A DNA stretch of 64,000 nt from B69-G16 sp964501905 (GTDB lineage Archaea; Thermoproteota; Thermoprotei; Thermofilales; B69-G16). The position numbers and the translations under genes were made by a program. The DNA lies in the NCBI GenBank assembly GCA_964501905.1, contig CAZCTW010000001.1:1-64000 (forward strand). Reading direction: 5' to 3'. Positions within the stretch are counted from its first letter, which is position 1, and each line of letters opens with the position of its first letter. Under the pieces are notes generated by a model, which worked only from the letters and a program-made list of their open reading frames with translations, did not search any database and had not been told where the DNA came from. This document shows positions 16,480-25,862 of this stretch, piece after piece.

Positions 16480-17760
16480 GTGAAAGCAGGGAATATCACA
16501 GTTTCATTTCCCTATGGCGAGGAATATCTAAGAATGGAGTTGCCCGGAGACAGGACAGAGATTTTATACTCTAAAGATATGCCCAAAGTAGCCCGTGTTG
16601 GGGGAAAAATTATTGAAATGCTTGAAAAACCCATCGAAACTCCGCCTCTAGCGGAGTTAGTTAGCAAGTCGAGGAGAATTCTAGTTATAATTCCCGATAT
16701 AACGCGGGCTTGTCCGACGGAAATACTACTTAAGTCTTTAATCCCGTATATTGAAGAAAACTCCGGCGCGGAAGTCAGCCTGTTAATAGCGACGGGGCTT
16801 CACAGGCCCGTCACGGAGGAGGAAAAAAGGGAGTTGGTTGGAGAGGAAATAGCGAAAAATTATGAAATTTTGAATCATGACGCACGCAATGAAAAACAGC
16901 TAGCTAGGTTAAATAGGAAAACTTCGTTCGGAACTCCAATAGTGGTAAATAAGCTCGTTTTAGACAGTGACCTGGTGATAGGAGTAGGGCTTATCGAACC
17001 TCACTTCTTCGCCGGCTATAGCGGAGGGAGAAAAATACTACTGCCCGGGGTTGCGGGCGCGGACGCTGTATTTAACAATCATAGTTTTGAAATGATAAAA
17101 CATCCTAACTCTCGTTATGGAATTCTCGAGGGGAATCCAATTCACGAGGATATGGTAGAGTTTATGAAAAATACTAAGCTGGACTTTATACTCAACGTAA
17201 TTTTAGACAAGGAGAAGAACATCTCGGGAATCTTCGCCGGAGATCCTGTAAAGGCCCACCTAGCTGGCGTTCGAGAGCTAGAAAAATACGTGAAAATACC
17301 TTACGCGAGGCCAGCCGATATAGTGATAACTACTAATGGGGGCTACCCGCTCGACCGCGATATATATCAAGTGGTTAAAAGCATGGATACCGCCGCTCTC
17401 GTCGTTAAAAGGGGAGGAGTTATAATAGTCGCCGCTGAGTGCCGTGATGGTTTAGGAGGGCATAAAGAGTTTTTAGAGATTATTAAGGGGACTAGTAGTC
17501 CAGAGGAGATACTTGCGCGAATTAAGGAGTTAGAGCCTATCTATGATCAATGGCAAGCCCAAATTTTAGCTAGAGTATTAGAAAAGGCTAAAATTATCGT
17601 AGTTACTCGCAACTTAGATAGGAAAACTCTAGGAGATTTACAGCTTATGCGCGCTAAAACTCTCGAAGAAGCTCTAGAGATAGCCTATGGAATTGTAGGC
17701 AAGAAGGCCGAGATAACAGCTATACCAGAAGGCCCCTACATTATACCGATGCAGCGATAA
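16480..17760 (+). CDS. larA: LarA-family nickel-pincer racemase/epimerase
   Basis: This 426-residue protein starts at GTG 16480. LarA enzymes racemise lactate or related 2-hydroxy acids with a nickel-pincer nucleotide covalently held by Lys. The catalytic set lines up closely with Lactobacillus LarA: His108 in GLHRPVTEEE, His175 in EPHFFAGYSGG, Lys185 in GGRKILLPG and His201 in NNHSF. The N-terminal beta region (ITVSFPYGEEYLRMELPGD) is typical. The cofactor-making larB, larC and larE are not in the window. The substrate may differ from lactate, since the family is broad. It stands alone and converges with arcA. Confidence 0.88.
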   Translation: MKAGNITVSFPYGEEYLRMELPGDRTEILYSKDMPKVARVGGKIIEMLEKPIETPPLAELVSKSRRILVIIPDITRACPTEILLKSLIPYIEENSGAEVSLLIATGLHRPVTEEEKRELVGEEIAKNYEILNHDARNEKQLARLNRKTSFGTPIVVNKLVLDSDLVIGVGLIEPHFFAGYSGGRKILLPGVAGADAVFNNHSFEMIKHPNSRYGILEGNPIHEDMVEFMKNTKLDFILNVILDKEKNISGIFAGDPVKAHLAGVRELEKYVKIPYARPADIVITTNGGYPLDRDIYQVVKSMDTAALVVKRGGVIIVAAECRDGLGGHKEFLEIIKGTSSPEEILARIKELEPIYDQWQAQILARVLEKAKIIVVTRNLDRKTLGDLQLMRAKTLEEALEIAYGIVGKKAEITAIPEGPYIIPMQR

Positions 17761-17798
17761 AACGTAGGAATTTCGTCATAAATACCATTAAATATAGA

Positions 17799-19010
17799 TT
17801 ATCCTCTTACAAGCGGCATAGTCATACATCTAGGTCCTCCCCCTCCTCTGACAAGTTCAGAGCTAGGAATTTCAATGACGTTGTTTTCGCCTAGAATTTC
17901 TTTTAAGATTTTATTTGTCTTTTTGTTGCGGTCGTATGCGATGACCACGCCTGGGCGTACGGCTAGCGTATTTGTTCCATTAGCCCATTGCTCTCTTTCC
18001 GCAGCTATTCCGTCGCCTCCCCCCGTTAAGACTAGAGTTAAATTTCCCAGCTCCTCTTTTAAAGCCCTTAAAAGGTTCTCGTTGGTTTTCTCGGGGGTGG
18101 GGGCCGTGGTGCCGAATGCTTCTCTCCTTCTGTAAACTGTAGTTTTTACTTTATGGTTTAAGACTTCGGGATAAGCTACCACTACATCTTTATCTATAAT
18201 AGTGAGGACTGTGTCTAGGTGCATGCACATTCTAACAGGCGGTATTTTTACCTCGTATATTCTCTCTATGGAAGTTTGTTCGAAGAGTTTTTTAGCAATT
18301 CGCATAACTGTATGGTGTTTCGTCCTCTCGCCGCATCCAATCGCGATGGCGGATTCGTTGATCACTACTATATCTCCTCCTTCAATAGTAGAGGGACTAT
18401 CCTCTTCTTTGTTATCGAAAAGAATTCGATTCGATCTAAATAGTGGATGATAGAGGAAGATAAATCGCATTAAGAGGCTTTCTCTAGCTCTAACATCGTA
18501 GAACATTCTCGTACAGATGATTCCGTCGTGAACGACCGCGCCTATATCCCTGGTGAAGTATAAGTTGGGGATTGGGGGAATTATAAAGGAATAGCATCTT
18601 CCAGTCTCCTCAACTCCCTCGCTTAACCTCCTCCATTCAAGCTGTGATAATCCACTAATTAATATCTCTGCCAAGGCCTCCGCGTCAAGATCCATTAATA
18701 GATTAGGGTCTATACCTGTGCAACCGTGAATTTCTATAGTTTTACGGATAATTTGCTCTTTAACATGTTCAATTTTCAGTATGTCGATTAGCAAGTCCCG
18801 GAAATAATAAACATCTACTCCTTGTTCTTTTAATACTTTTACGAAGTAGTCGTGTTCCTCTTGCATTTTATCTAAGTAGGGTATGTCGTCAAACAAGAAG
18901 TCTTTTACATTAGAGGGCGTTAAGCACTCTATTTCAGAATCTGGCCTGTGGACTAGCGCGGCTCGTAATTTCTCGTACTCTGAGTATACTTTTAGCCTTA
19001 GAGTACGCAA
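17799..19010 (-). CDS. arcA: Arginine deiminase
   Basis: This 403-residue enzyme converts L-arginine to citrulline and ammonia. Family motifs are clear: LVHRPDSEI at the N-terminus, PNLYFTRDIGAVV with the catalytic Asp region, IEGGDIVVINESAIAIGCGERT with the Glu, and MHLDTVLTI with the catalytic His. GGPRCMTMPLVRG carries the nucleophile Cys395 eight residues from the end. Length is typical (about 400-410). Carbamoyltransferase and carbamate kinase genes that complete the ATP-yielding pathway are not in this window. The start codon is ATG 19010. Confidence 0.95.
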   Translation of the reverse strand: MRTLRLKVYSEYEKLRAALVHRPDSEIECLTPSNVKDFLFDDIPYLDKMQEEHDYFVKVLKEQGVDVYYFRDLLIDILKIEHVKEQIIRKTIEIHGCTGIDPNLLMDLDAEALAEILISGLSQLEWRRLSEGVEETGRCYSFIIPPIPNLYFTRDIGAVVHDGIICTRMFYDVRARESLLMRFIFLYHPLFRSNRILFDNKEEDSPSTIEGGDIVVINESAIAIGCGERTKHHTVMRIAKKLFEQTSIERIYEVKIPPVRMCMHLDTVLTIIDKDVVVAYPEVLNHKVKTTVYRRREAFGTTAPTPEKTNENLLRALKEELGNLTLVLTGGGDGIAAEREQWANGTNTLAVRPGVVIAYDRNKKTNKILKEILGENNVIEIPSSELVRGGGGPRCMTMPLVRG

Positions 19011-19349
19011 GTGGACACCTTAAGCTACTAAATTTTAAATTACTTCACTTTAGCGGTGTTTTATATTTTACTTAATTCTAGTTTTTCGATACATTTTTCT
19101 AGATGATAGAAGCAGAATGTCATCAGGAAAGTTTATAAAATTTTATTTCTTATTTGATAAATACAACTAAACGATCGCTAAACAACAAACCGACCTTAAA
19201 AGCCGATATACCGAAACTCGAGGTTAAGAGTATTCCGACGCGGTTTCATAGTGTTCGAAGATTTCCCCAAGTTCGATAGCTTCATACTCCCTAGCCACGA
19301 TTCCCCTAGCCTCCGCTATAATCTTTAACCTCTCTTTTACGCTTAACCT
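19011..19349 (-). other. Intergenic region with open reading tail after the GT gene
   Basis: On the minus strand the glycosyltransferase ends with TAG (19350-19352). The same frame stays open for about 42 more residues (RLSVKERLKIIAEARGIVA and on to SEYS-stop near 19226), and the composition looks coding. This may be a degraded extension, a separate tiny gene without a clear start, or chance. The rest (19011-19220) is AT-rich. Confidence 0.3.
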
Positions 19350-20243
19350 CTACTTTACGAAGCTTTTTAGGATTTTATGAACTAGCTCTGTTTCATCGGA
19401 TATTAACGCTATGTAAGTAAAGTTTACCAATCTGTACAGAGATTTCCTTAATATATCGCTTTCGGATTTATGATCTACAGACACCTCCAATATCATCCTC
19501 TCTAAGTCCCCTTTAGACGCGAAACGGCTACCTTCTTCTAAACGCCCAACCCAGAAAATTCTCTCAGCTTGTAGGTGGAAGTTCGCTACCTCTCTTTTCG
19601 GGACGTAGTACATCTCCACATTGTCCCTATTTAAGAGGAAAGTCAGGTAGGTTTCTACTCCATAGTCGTTCCATAGGCGTATTTCCTCTAGATCGTACTT
19701 AGATGCGACGTCTACGGGCATAACTCTATTGCTCGCTAAATTGTATATCCTGAACGGCGTTGAACACTTTTCTGGAAAAGCGTCGAAGTTCGAAGTTATT
19801 CCGTATTCGTTAATTTGCCCTATCAAGTCCTTGGGTTTATACGTGGGCTCGCTCGTCCTCTCGAAAACCGGTAGCTGAAGTACCGAGTCGCCGTACTCTT
19901 CAATTATTTTTTCCAAATACTTCATTTTTGCTTTAGCTGCCAGCTCGTCGTCGCCCTGTATTAACGCGTAGTCCGTACGGCGTGAAAGGTGTTTTATGCC
20001 TCCCCAAACGGGGTTTCTCCCGTGGTACTTAATCGAGCTAATTTTTAGACTACTCTGGATATTGAACTCATTAATTATATCCTCTATCCGCTCTACGTTT
20101 TTACATTTTTTAGCATCTATCACAACTAGGATTTCTAAGTCGTAGCCATGGTTAGGCCAGGATAGATACGACCGCAGAGTATAGCGAAGCGATTTCTCCC
20201 TATAGTATCCGCCCTTAGTCGGTATTAACACAGCTACCTTCAT
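19350..20243 (-). CDS. GT-A fold glycosyltransferase (family 2-like)
   Basis: This 297-residue protein begins MKVAVLIPTKGGYYREKSLR, then LEILVVIDAKKC and ALIQGDDELAAKAKMKYLE, where the D-D-E motif is the metal/nucleotide-sugar site of GT-A enzymes. The C-terminal half has a late aromatic region (NFHLQAERIFW) and a helical tail. No membrane span is present. It probably transfers a sugar from a nucleotide sugar to an unknown acceptor. It is a singleton with a TATA-like region upstream; the stop is TAG with an open tail beyond it. Confidence 0.7.
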   Translation of the reverse strand: MKVAVLIPTKGGYYREKSLRYTLRSYLSWPNHGYDLEILVVIDAKKCKNVERIEDIINEFNIQSSLKISSIKYHGRNPVWGGIKHLSRRTDYALIQGDDELAAKAKMKYLEKIIEEYGDSVLQLPVFERTSEPTYKPKDLIGQINEYGITSNFDAFPEKCSTPFRIYNLASNRVMPVDVASKYDLEEIRLWNDYGVETYLTFLLNRDNVEMYYVPKREVANFHLQAERIFWVGRLEEGSRFASKGDLERMILEVSVDHKSESDILRKSLYRLVNFTYIALISDETELVHKILKSFVK

Positions 20244-20720
20244 ATCGAATACCTAAGCGTAACTGGGCTAGAGGACAAGGCCGTGATAAATGGCCTATTT
20301 AGTAAATGACTTTTAGAATAATTCGGGAGTACTATTTAAGTATTAAGCTTAACAGTTTTAAGAAATTTTATAAAACTTACCTTTAAAGCTTAAAATTTTC
20401 AACCAAAACTCGATAATCGATTATCCAATGACTCCAAAAGACAATTTTAACTTACTAGAATTTCTTGAAACAGCTTTATTACCTTAGGATCTATACAGCT
20501 CCGCGTCTATTTCGAACACTTTAAATGACGACTCTAGCTAAAGCCGGAGCAGGTATTCTCATAGCAAAATAATACGCTACCTCTGTAGGCAACTTTAGCA
20601 TTAATAATGTAGTATATCTTTTCAATAATTTGAAAAGCGAGAATTCGATTTACCAAGAGTATCATTTTAGCTTACATAATGGAGAATAGAAATATATAGT
20701 GCCATAGTGTTACTTACCCA
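20244..20720. other. 477-bp AT-rich divergent intergenic region
   Basis: It separates the divergent glycosyltransferase and hydrolase-deacetylase genes and must hold both promoters. AGAAATATATAG at 20687-20698 lies about 25 bases before the ATG at 20721 and is a good TATA candidate. No gene or strong inverted repeat is seen. Confidence 0.45.
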
Positions 20721-22961
20721 ATGAACACGAAAGTTATCCTAATTTTGATTATAATCGTAGCTATTTCAGCTGTTGCCGCGCTATTTCTCACCGGCTTAAT
20801 GCCTCCATGGAAAAAACCTCCCCCGCCAGTAAATGGCAGTGGTGGAGGAGGGGGAGAAGAACACCCAAAGCCGCCCCCTAAGCCGCCTCCTCCCCATCAG
20901 GGGTTGACAACTGGCGAGGTTACTTTCACGAGTGACGGCGAGGAAGTTAAAGCTCTCGTCTATGTCCCCCAAAATTGGAACGGCAAATGTATAATATTCG
21001 TTCACGGACTCGGTAGCAGTAAGTCGAAGTGGTTACAGGAGAGCGTAGTTAATGATTTTCAGAAATACGGGTATTGCTGCTTCCTGTTCGACCTGCCCCT
21101 CCACGGCGATAGAGGTAAGATGACTTCTCTAGAAGAGCTACCGCTGGTCATCGAGAAGGGCTCTAGAAACATCATTGACGCCGCTTCCTTCCTGAAACAG
21201 CACGGAGCCAGTGAAGTCTACCTCATAGCTAGGAGTTTAGGGAGTATAGTCTCAGCAGTCGCGCTCGGCAACGGAGCAGATATAGAAAAGGCGGAGCTTC
21301 TCCTCGCGTCGGCGAACTTCTCCTACATATACCATTACAGCGTGCTAGCTAAGGACCCCAAGGCCAGGAGCGAACTCGACACGTGGACTCACTCGGATAT
21401 CGCCAAGAAGCTAGACCCCTTGTACACCCTCCCCAACTATAGAGGGGAAATTCACTTCCACTGCGGCACTAAAGACAAACTGTTGCCGCCCGCCTCATGC
21501 CAGGCGGCTTTCGACGCGAGCGTAAATGCTAAAGAGAGGAAACTTTTCTGGCACGACTTAGGCCATAAAATGCCTAAGGAAGCTTACTTCGAAGAAGCTT
21601 TGCGGTTCTTTGAGGGGAAGGGCCAAGCTCCAAGCGGACAAGGCGAGCCGGGAGAGCCTCCGATAAACGTCTTGTTTATCCTACACTTCGACCCTCCGGC
21701 GAGAGATTTTAGAGTTGAAGGAACGGAATGTGTAAATAATTACATTACGAGCAGGGATGAACTTGTGTGGCTTTTAGACTTCGCCGAGAAGAGCGGGGTT
21801 AAGATGACTGCTCTCTTTAACGGCCACTACGTACAGCTGGCTTTGAGGAGGAACGAGCTGGAGCCTCTCGAAAGATTGGCCGCTGAGGGACACGAGATTG
21901 GGACCCATGCGCACAGCATATGTTACGATAAGACCAACGATAGATGGTTTAGGTGTCCAGACCCCGATAAGTGGTTTAGAGACACTAAGGTAGCCGTCGA
22001 CGTCGTGCTGAGAGAGATAGGCGCCAAGGGGAATAGGGCTATGTGCGCTATGTTTGAGAAAGGCAAGTACTCGCAGGAGGACGACTTGATGAAAAAGTAT
22101 GGCTACGATATAGGGGTGGGGAATAGGCCGGAGATAGCCTTAAACTACTTCGGTCATATAGTCTGGAACCCCTGGAGGGCTAAATGCACCGACCTTGAGG
22201 GGCACGCTTTAGAGGAGGATAAGAGCGTAAGCTTCGTCAGCATAGACCATAGAGCGCAGATAGGCTCTACAACTTCGCACGGAGGCGTAGATTCTAGATC
22301 AGATACATTGAAGCGGCAGTTTTTAATGCTTTACGTCGAGTGGAAGTATAGAGAGTTGAGGGATTACGAAGATAAAGTCTGGACTTGGGGGGTTGTACAC
22401 CACCCGAACTACGGCGATAGGTATAATGATCACATAGAGGATTTCTTTGGTTGGCTCAACAAATACTTTATAAATAAGAGGACTCCGAGCGGCAATATCA
22501 TCGCCGTCTATTCGACGGCGTCTGAAGTCGCCGATCAGTACTATGAGTGGGAGAAAAAGCACCCCGGCTCTAGCTCTTTCAGTTACGTTGAGGGAGACCC
22601 CTACCCTTACATCTGCGAGTATTCCAAGAACAAGCTCTTAAACTCTGAGTATATAGGCGAAGTTAACCTAGGAGCTGATGTAGTAGCTTTCAAGTTTAGG
22701 TCGAAGGACGGAAAAATCTTCCTCCTCGCCTGGTGCAATGGAAAGGGCGTGAAAACAGTAGATGTTTCCAGCATCTTCAGCGGGACAGTTTACGTAATAA
22801 CGCCTATAGGGGGAAAAACTGAACAGGATCCGAGCCGGGTATCGCTTACGGAGGAACCGGTGTTTATCGAAGAAGCCTCTGTTAGAAGCTCGTTTACCCC
22901 GCCGGAGCTGATGCTACTAAATATCGTATTGGCCTTAGCCGTTCCACATAGCCGCAACTAA
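20721..22961 (+). CDS. Secreted fusion: alpha/beta hydrolase plus polysaccharide-deacetylase-like domain
   Basis: This 746-residue protein has a signal anchor (residues 5-27) and a Pro/Gly-rich linker (about 30-60). An alpha/beta hydrolase domain follows (about 62-305): oxyanion region FVHGLGSSKS, nucleophile Ser172 in ARSLGS, Asp in GTKDKLLPP and His in DLGHKMP. After a second Gly/Pro linker comes a NodB-like region (about 318-600): HFDPP (Asp324) and HEIGTHAHS (His396/His398), the positions of the metal-binding Asp and H-x-x-x-H motif of polysaccharide deacetylases, in modified form. The C-terminal 130 residues are a beta domain. It probably removes acyl groups from extracellular glycans. 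The two-catalytic-domain arrangement is unusual. Confidence 0.75.
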   Translation: MNTKVILILIIIVAISAVAALFLTGLMPPWKKPPPPVNGSGGGGGEEHPKPPPKPPPPHQGLTTGEVTFTSDGEEVKALVYVPQNWNGKCIIFVHGLGSSKSKWLQESVVNDFQKYGYCCFLFDLPLHGDRGKMTSLEELPLVIEKGSRNIIDAASFLKQHGASEVYLIARSLGSIVSAVALGNGADIEKAELLLASANFSYIYHYSVLAKDPKARSELDTWTHSDIAKKLDPLYTLPNYRGEIHFHCGTKDKLLPPASCQAAFDASVNAKERKLFWHDLGHKMPKEAYFEEALRFFEGKGQAPSGQGEPGEPPINVLFILHFDPPARDFRVEGTECVNNYITSRDELVWLLDFAEKSGVKMTALFNGHYVQLALRRNELEPLERLAAEGHEIGTHAHSICYDKTNDRWFRCPDPDKWFRDTKVAVDVVLREIGAKGNRAMCAMFEKGKYSQEDDLMKKYGYDIGVGNRPEIALNYFGHIVWNPWRAKCTDLEGHALEEDKSVSFVSIDHRAQIGSTTSHGGVDSRSDTLKRQFLMLYVEWKYRELRDYEDKVWTWGVVHHPNYGDRYNDHIEDFFGWLNKYFINKRTPSGNIIAVYSTASEVADQYYEWEKKHPGSSSFSYVEGDPYPYICEYSKNKLLNSEYIGEVNLGADVVAFKFRSKDGKIFLLAWCNGKGVKTVDVSSIFSGTVYVITPIGGKTEQDPSRVSLTEEPVFIEEASVRSSFTPPELMLLNIVLALAVPHSRN

Positions 22962-23066
22962 CTATACTTCACTCAACGTTAAACAAGCCGTTCATGCTAT
23001 GCGATTCATAAACTCAACTCGAAGTTTAGGGCTAGCCTGTGAAATCCTAACTTAACCCAACTATAG

Positions 23067-23582
23067 CTAGGAAGATTTTTTAACCGCGAAGAAGGCTTTC
23101 CTAAAAATCCACGCCGAAACAACGGCGACTGGCCCCATCTCCGAGACCGCTATGCTGAAAACGCCGGCCCAATACAGGATCCAGGTTGAAAGACCAACTA
23201 TAAAGGCCGCTAACGCGGATATAGACTTCCTCCTGGTAGAGTAGATGAGTAGAGAGACTTGTAGAGATACGAAGAATAGAACCGCCGCGGCGTAGTGTAG
23301 CGCGCCGTAAACTTCATCGAACGCGCCTACTACTTGAAGGAGAAAGTCTGAGGTTGCTAGCGAATATCCGCTGAGCTTATCTTGCTCGTATAATACACAA
23401 AGAGAGAGAAACGCTAGTATAAAACCGGCTATTAGAATGGTTAGATTATCTGGCGCTACGGGGCTATAAATGCAGTTGCCGAGATCACTTATCGCGTTTT
23501 CGTGCCAGTTAAACCAGGGAGATAGAGATATACAGAAGAAGAGGGAGAATATGCACTTTAGCCGGGGATTTCCGATCGTCAT
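23067..23582 (-). CDS. DUF998-type membrane protein
   Basis: This 171-residue protein has about five hydrophobic helices and the W-F-N-W-H-E-N-A-I-S-D-L-G motif near the N-terminus that marks DUF998. A G-A-x-H-Y-A segment in the fourth helix region (GALHYAAAVLFF) also fits. Family members usually have a longer first helix, so the start may be slightly downstream of the original or the N-terminus shortened. The function of the family is unknown. It stands alone. Confidence 0.65.
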   Translation of the reverse strand: MTIGNPRLKCIFSLFFCISLSPWFNWHENAISDLGNCIYSPVAPDNLTILIAGFILAFLSLCVLYEQDKLSGYSLATSDFLLQVVGAFDEVYGALHYAAAVLFFVSLQVSLLIYSTRRKSISALAAFIVGLSTWILYWAGVFSIAVSEMGPVAVVSAWIFRKAFFAVKKSS

Positions 23583-23664
23583 TGATAAGCGTTGCCTTAC
23601 AGGTAGGCGATAGAATTAGAAAACTAAAGCCACGGCCTTTAGAAATTCTACTTGTATAAAGGAA

Positions 23665-24488
23665 TTATTTTTTCCTTTTAATTAAAAATTCGCAAACGCT
23701 ATCGCCTTGAGCTTTACAAGCCACCTCTTTCACTTCGAAATCTCCTCCGAATATCACCGATGCAGCACCGCATAGAACTCCACGCGTGAAGTGGCAGACC
23801 GGCTCACTACACCTCCCGTAACCCTCGACTTCAAAGTTATCTTCTATTATAACTCTGACTTCATCGAGAATAGGATCGAATGATTTTACTTCCATCTTGC
23901 CCCACCCGTAGGCTGAGTATATCCAAGCGAGAGCGCGAATCACTTTCTCTGGCTTTTCTGAAAAACAATTTTCTAGCTGTTTAGCTACCCACCCCCTAGT
24001 ATTCTACCTTGATGGTAAGCCAGAGCCCAAATCCCCGTGCCATGTTTTTCTCTGAGATTGGCGAAAATACCGCTTAAGGTTTTAACCGGTATTAGTAGTG
24101 CTCTTATCTCTCCCCCTACAGTTTCAAGCGGGAAACAGTGTTTATCGACTAGTAGGCCGGGAGGCTCGGCGACTGAATATTTTACCTGGATCGCGTATTC
24201 CTGTTGTTTAAGCTTCTCTACGAGATCCTTCACTGTAACATTAGACTCTGTAAGATCTATAAGGGCTGTGATGTACCTCTTATCTCCCCTGCTCGTAAAG
24301 GATAAGCTTAAAATTCTAATGTTCATATCCGCTATTATGGAGGCGGTTCGAGCCAATACGCCCGGCTCGGGCATAATCTGGGCTTCAACCGATACTTGGG
24401 CTAGAATCCTCCCCGGTGGCAGTACGCCTGTTACTTCTTTGGGAAAAAACGTTTCTCTATCAACCGCCCCCTTCTTATTTTTCGACAA
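23665..24488 (-). pseudogene. ACT-V4R regulator, split by a frameshift
   Basis: Two frames on the minus strand make one protein. 24488-23998 gives 167 residues: an N-terminal extension, two ACT-like halves (ILAQVSVEAQIMPEPGVLAR; EIRALLIPVKTLSGIFANLR) and ALAYHQGRILGG. A second frame continues WVAKQLENCFSEKPEKVIRA and the V4R domain (YGWGKMEVKSF, VCHFTRGVLCGAASVIFGG, EVACKAQGDSVCEFLI), ending at 23665. V4R domains bind small hydrophobic ligands through conserved Cys. Adding one base to the five-base run at 23992-23996 restores a single protein of about 274 residues, so this may be a sequencing error. Likely a ligand-sensing protein. Confidence 0.75.
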
Positions 24489-24802
24489 AACTAAGTATTA
24501 AAATTTTACTCCACAAATTGTGATTTCTAATTTTTAAATGAAAACAAAATAATAGATATGTAAAAGTCCACGTCTATGCTTTGGAATAAATAGCCTACAG
24601 TTCCATATAATATGAAAAATGACTTATATTGCCATAGTGTAGTTTAATTTCAGATTCATAAAGTACTAACTCTAATGAATATACCGAAATTTTGTAGGTA
24701 AAAAACTTAAAGAAGATATTAAATATTGCACATCAGTAATACTAAAATTTTAAATAATATTACTGATTTATATTTAGTGTAGCGGGACTAGAGGGGGGCG
24801 GA
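24489..24802. other. AT-rich intergenic region
   Basis: About 314 bases, very AT-rich, between divergent genes. A TATA-like TTTATATTTAG at 24768-24778 lies about 25-35 bases before the ATG at 24803. No other element is recognised. Confidence 0.4.
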
Positions 24803-25333
24803 ATGGATACCCGCACCATTTCGCTGATTTCCGTGTTTGCAGCCCTTAATTTCGCTATCGCCCTACTCAACAGGTTCTTCCTGGGGAGCTCCCACCTTAT
24901 TGGAATAAGCATAGCACACGTAACTGTGGACGCTATATTTTGCACCGCCTTGCTTATAACTGTAATGAAAGTGTCGGATAAACCTGGAATAGCAACTCTC
25001 GTCGGATTTATAACAGGTTTGCTCATGATGTTTTTCGGCGCTAAAGGACCTGCGCCAATAGCCTGGCTTTTAAGAGGACTGGTTTTAGATATTGTAGTGT
25101 TTGGCCTTTGCAGAAATAAGTGCGAGCTCCCGTGTTATGGTTTAGCGGCTTTCCTCGCTTTTCTCTCGCAGACTTTCGTAGGTAAAATTCTCTACCTCTT
25201 ACTGTTTATGCCTGCAAAGGTATGGGCAACGCTTACAGGCACGCTTTTCATCCCCCTAGTACTTGTCGGCTCCTCCCTATCCATACTAGGCGCTTACCTA
25301 GCGGTCAAGAAGATAATTCCAGTAATCGCTTAA
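24803..25333 (+). CDS. ECF-type S-component-like membrane protein
   Basis: This 176-residue protein has about six helices, starting MDTRTISLISVFAALNFAIA. That first helix with an A-x-x-x-A pattern (SVFAALNFA) is what S-components use to dock on EcfT. Short loops and a GTLFIPLVLVGS segment near the end fit the ECF S fold. The substrate cannot be told. A complete ECF module with its own S-component lies at 36206-39258. This one would share it or another. It is followed closely by trmO (12-base gap), possibly co-transcribed. Confidence 0.6.
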   Translation: MDTRTISLISVFAALNFAIALLNRFFLGSSHLIGISIAHVTVDAIFCTALLITVMKVSDKPGIATLVGFITGLLMMFFGAKGPAPIAWLLRGLVLDIVVFGLCRNKCELPCYGLAAFLAFLSQTFVGKILYLLLFMPAKVWATLTGTLFIPLVLVGSSLSILGAYLAVKKIIPVIA

Positions 25334-25345
25334 TGGTGCTCGCAC

Positions 25346-25831
25346 ATGTTTTTTAAGGTTAAGCCTGTAGGTTTTGTAAAAAAGCTAGAAACTGGAGAAA
25401 AGTGTATAGAGATATTAGAGGAGTACGAGAAGGCTCTCGAGAAGATCGAATACTTCTCCCACATCGTCGTCCTGTACTGGTTAAATAAAGTGTCTGACGA
25501 GTTGAGGAAAACCTTGCGTATAAAGCCGAGGTTTGAGTGGACGCCCGAGCTTGGAATTTTCGCTACCAGGTTTCCAGCTAGGCCAAACCCTGTAGGGATC
25601 ACGACGACTAGGCTGCTATCTAGGAGGGGGCGCGTATTATTGATAGAGGATATAGATGCGGAAGATGGAACCCCCGTTTTAGATTTAAAGCCTTACATAC
25701 CGTTGTTCGACGAGCCGAAGGGGAAGGTAGTCCTGCCGCCGTGGGTTTTGAAGCATATTAAGGAACATCACCACGACCACCATCATTTATCGTTTAAGGA
25801 AATACTAAAAATGGTGGAAATAAGACGCTGA
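25346..25831 (+). CDS. trmO: TrmO-like tRNA methyltransferase (TsaA/UPF0066)
   Basis: This 161-residue protein has family motifs PVGFVKKLE, FSHIVVLYWLNKV and FATRFPARPNPVGITTTRLL, followed by VLLIEDIDAEDGTPVLDLKP. TrmO uses S-adenosylmethionine to methylate N6 of threonylcarbamoyladenosine (t6A37) in some tRNAs. The R-x-N-P-x-G core is intact. The C-terminal tail is unusual, with a His/Asp cluster (KEHHHDHHH) that could bind metal. A ribosome-binding-like GGTG precedes the ATG. Confidence 0.85.
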   Translation: MFFKVKPVGFVKKLETGEKCIEILEEYEKALEKIEYFSHIVVLYWLNKVSDELRKTLRIKPRFEWTPELGIFATRFPARPNPVGITTTRLLSRRGRVLLIEDIDAEDGTPVLDLKPYIPLFDEPKGKVVLPPWVLKHIKEHHHDHHHLSFKEILKMVEIRR

Positions 25832-25862
25832 CATTCCTTCGCCCTGAGAAACGTTGTAGCTA

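Noticed and set aside
19350..19352. TAG as pyrrolysine codon
   Set aside because: Many genes in the window end with TAG without an open tail, and no pyl genes are present.
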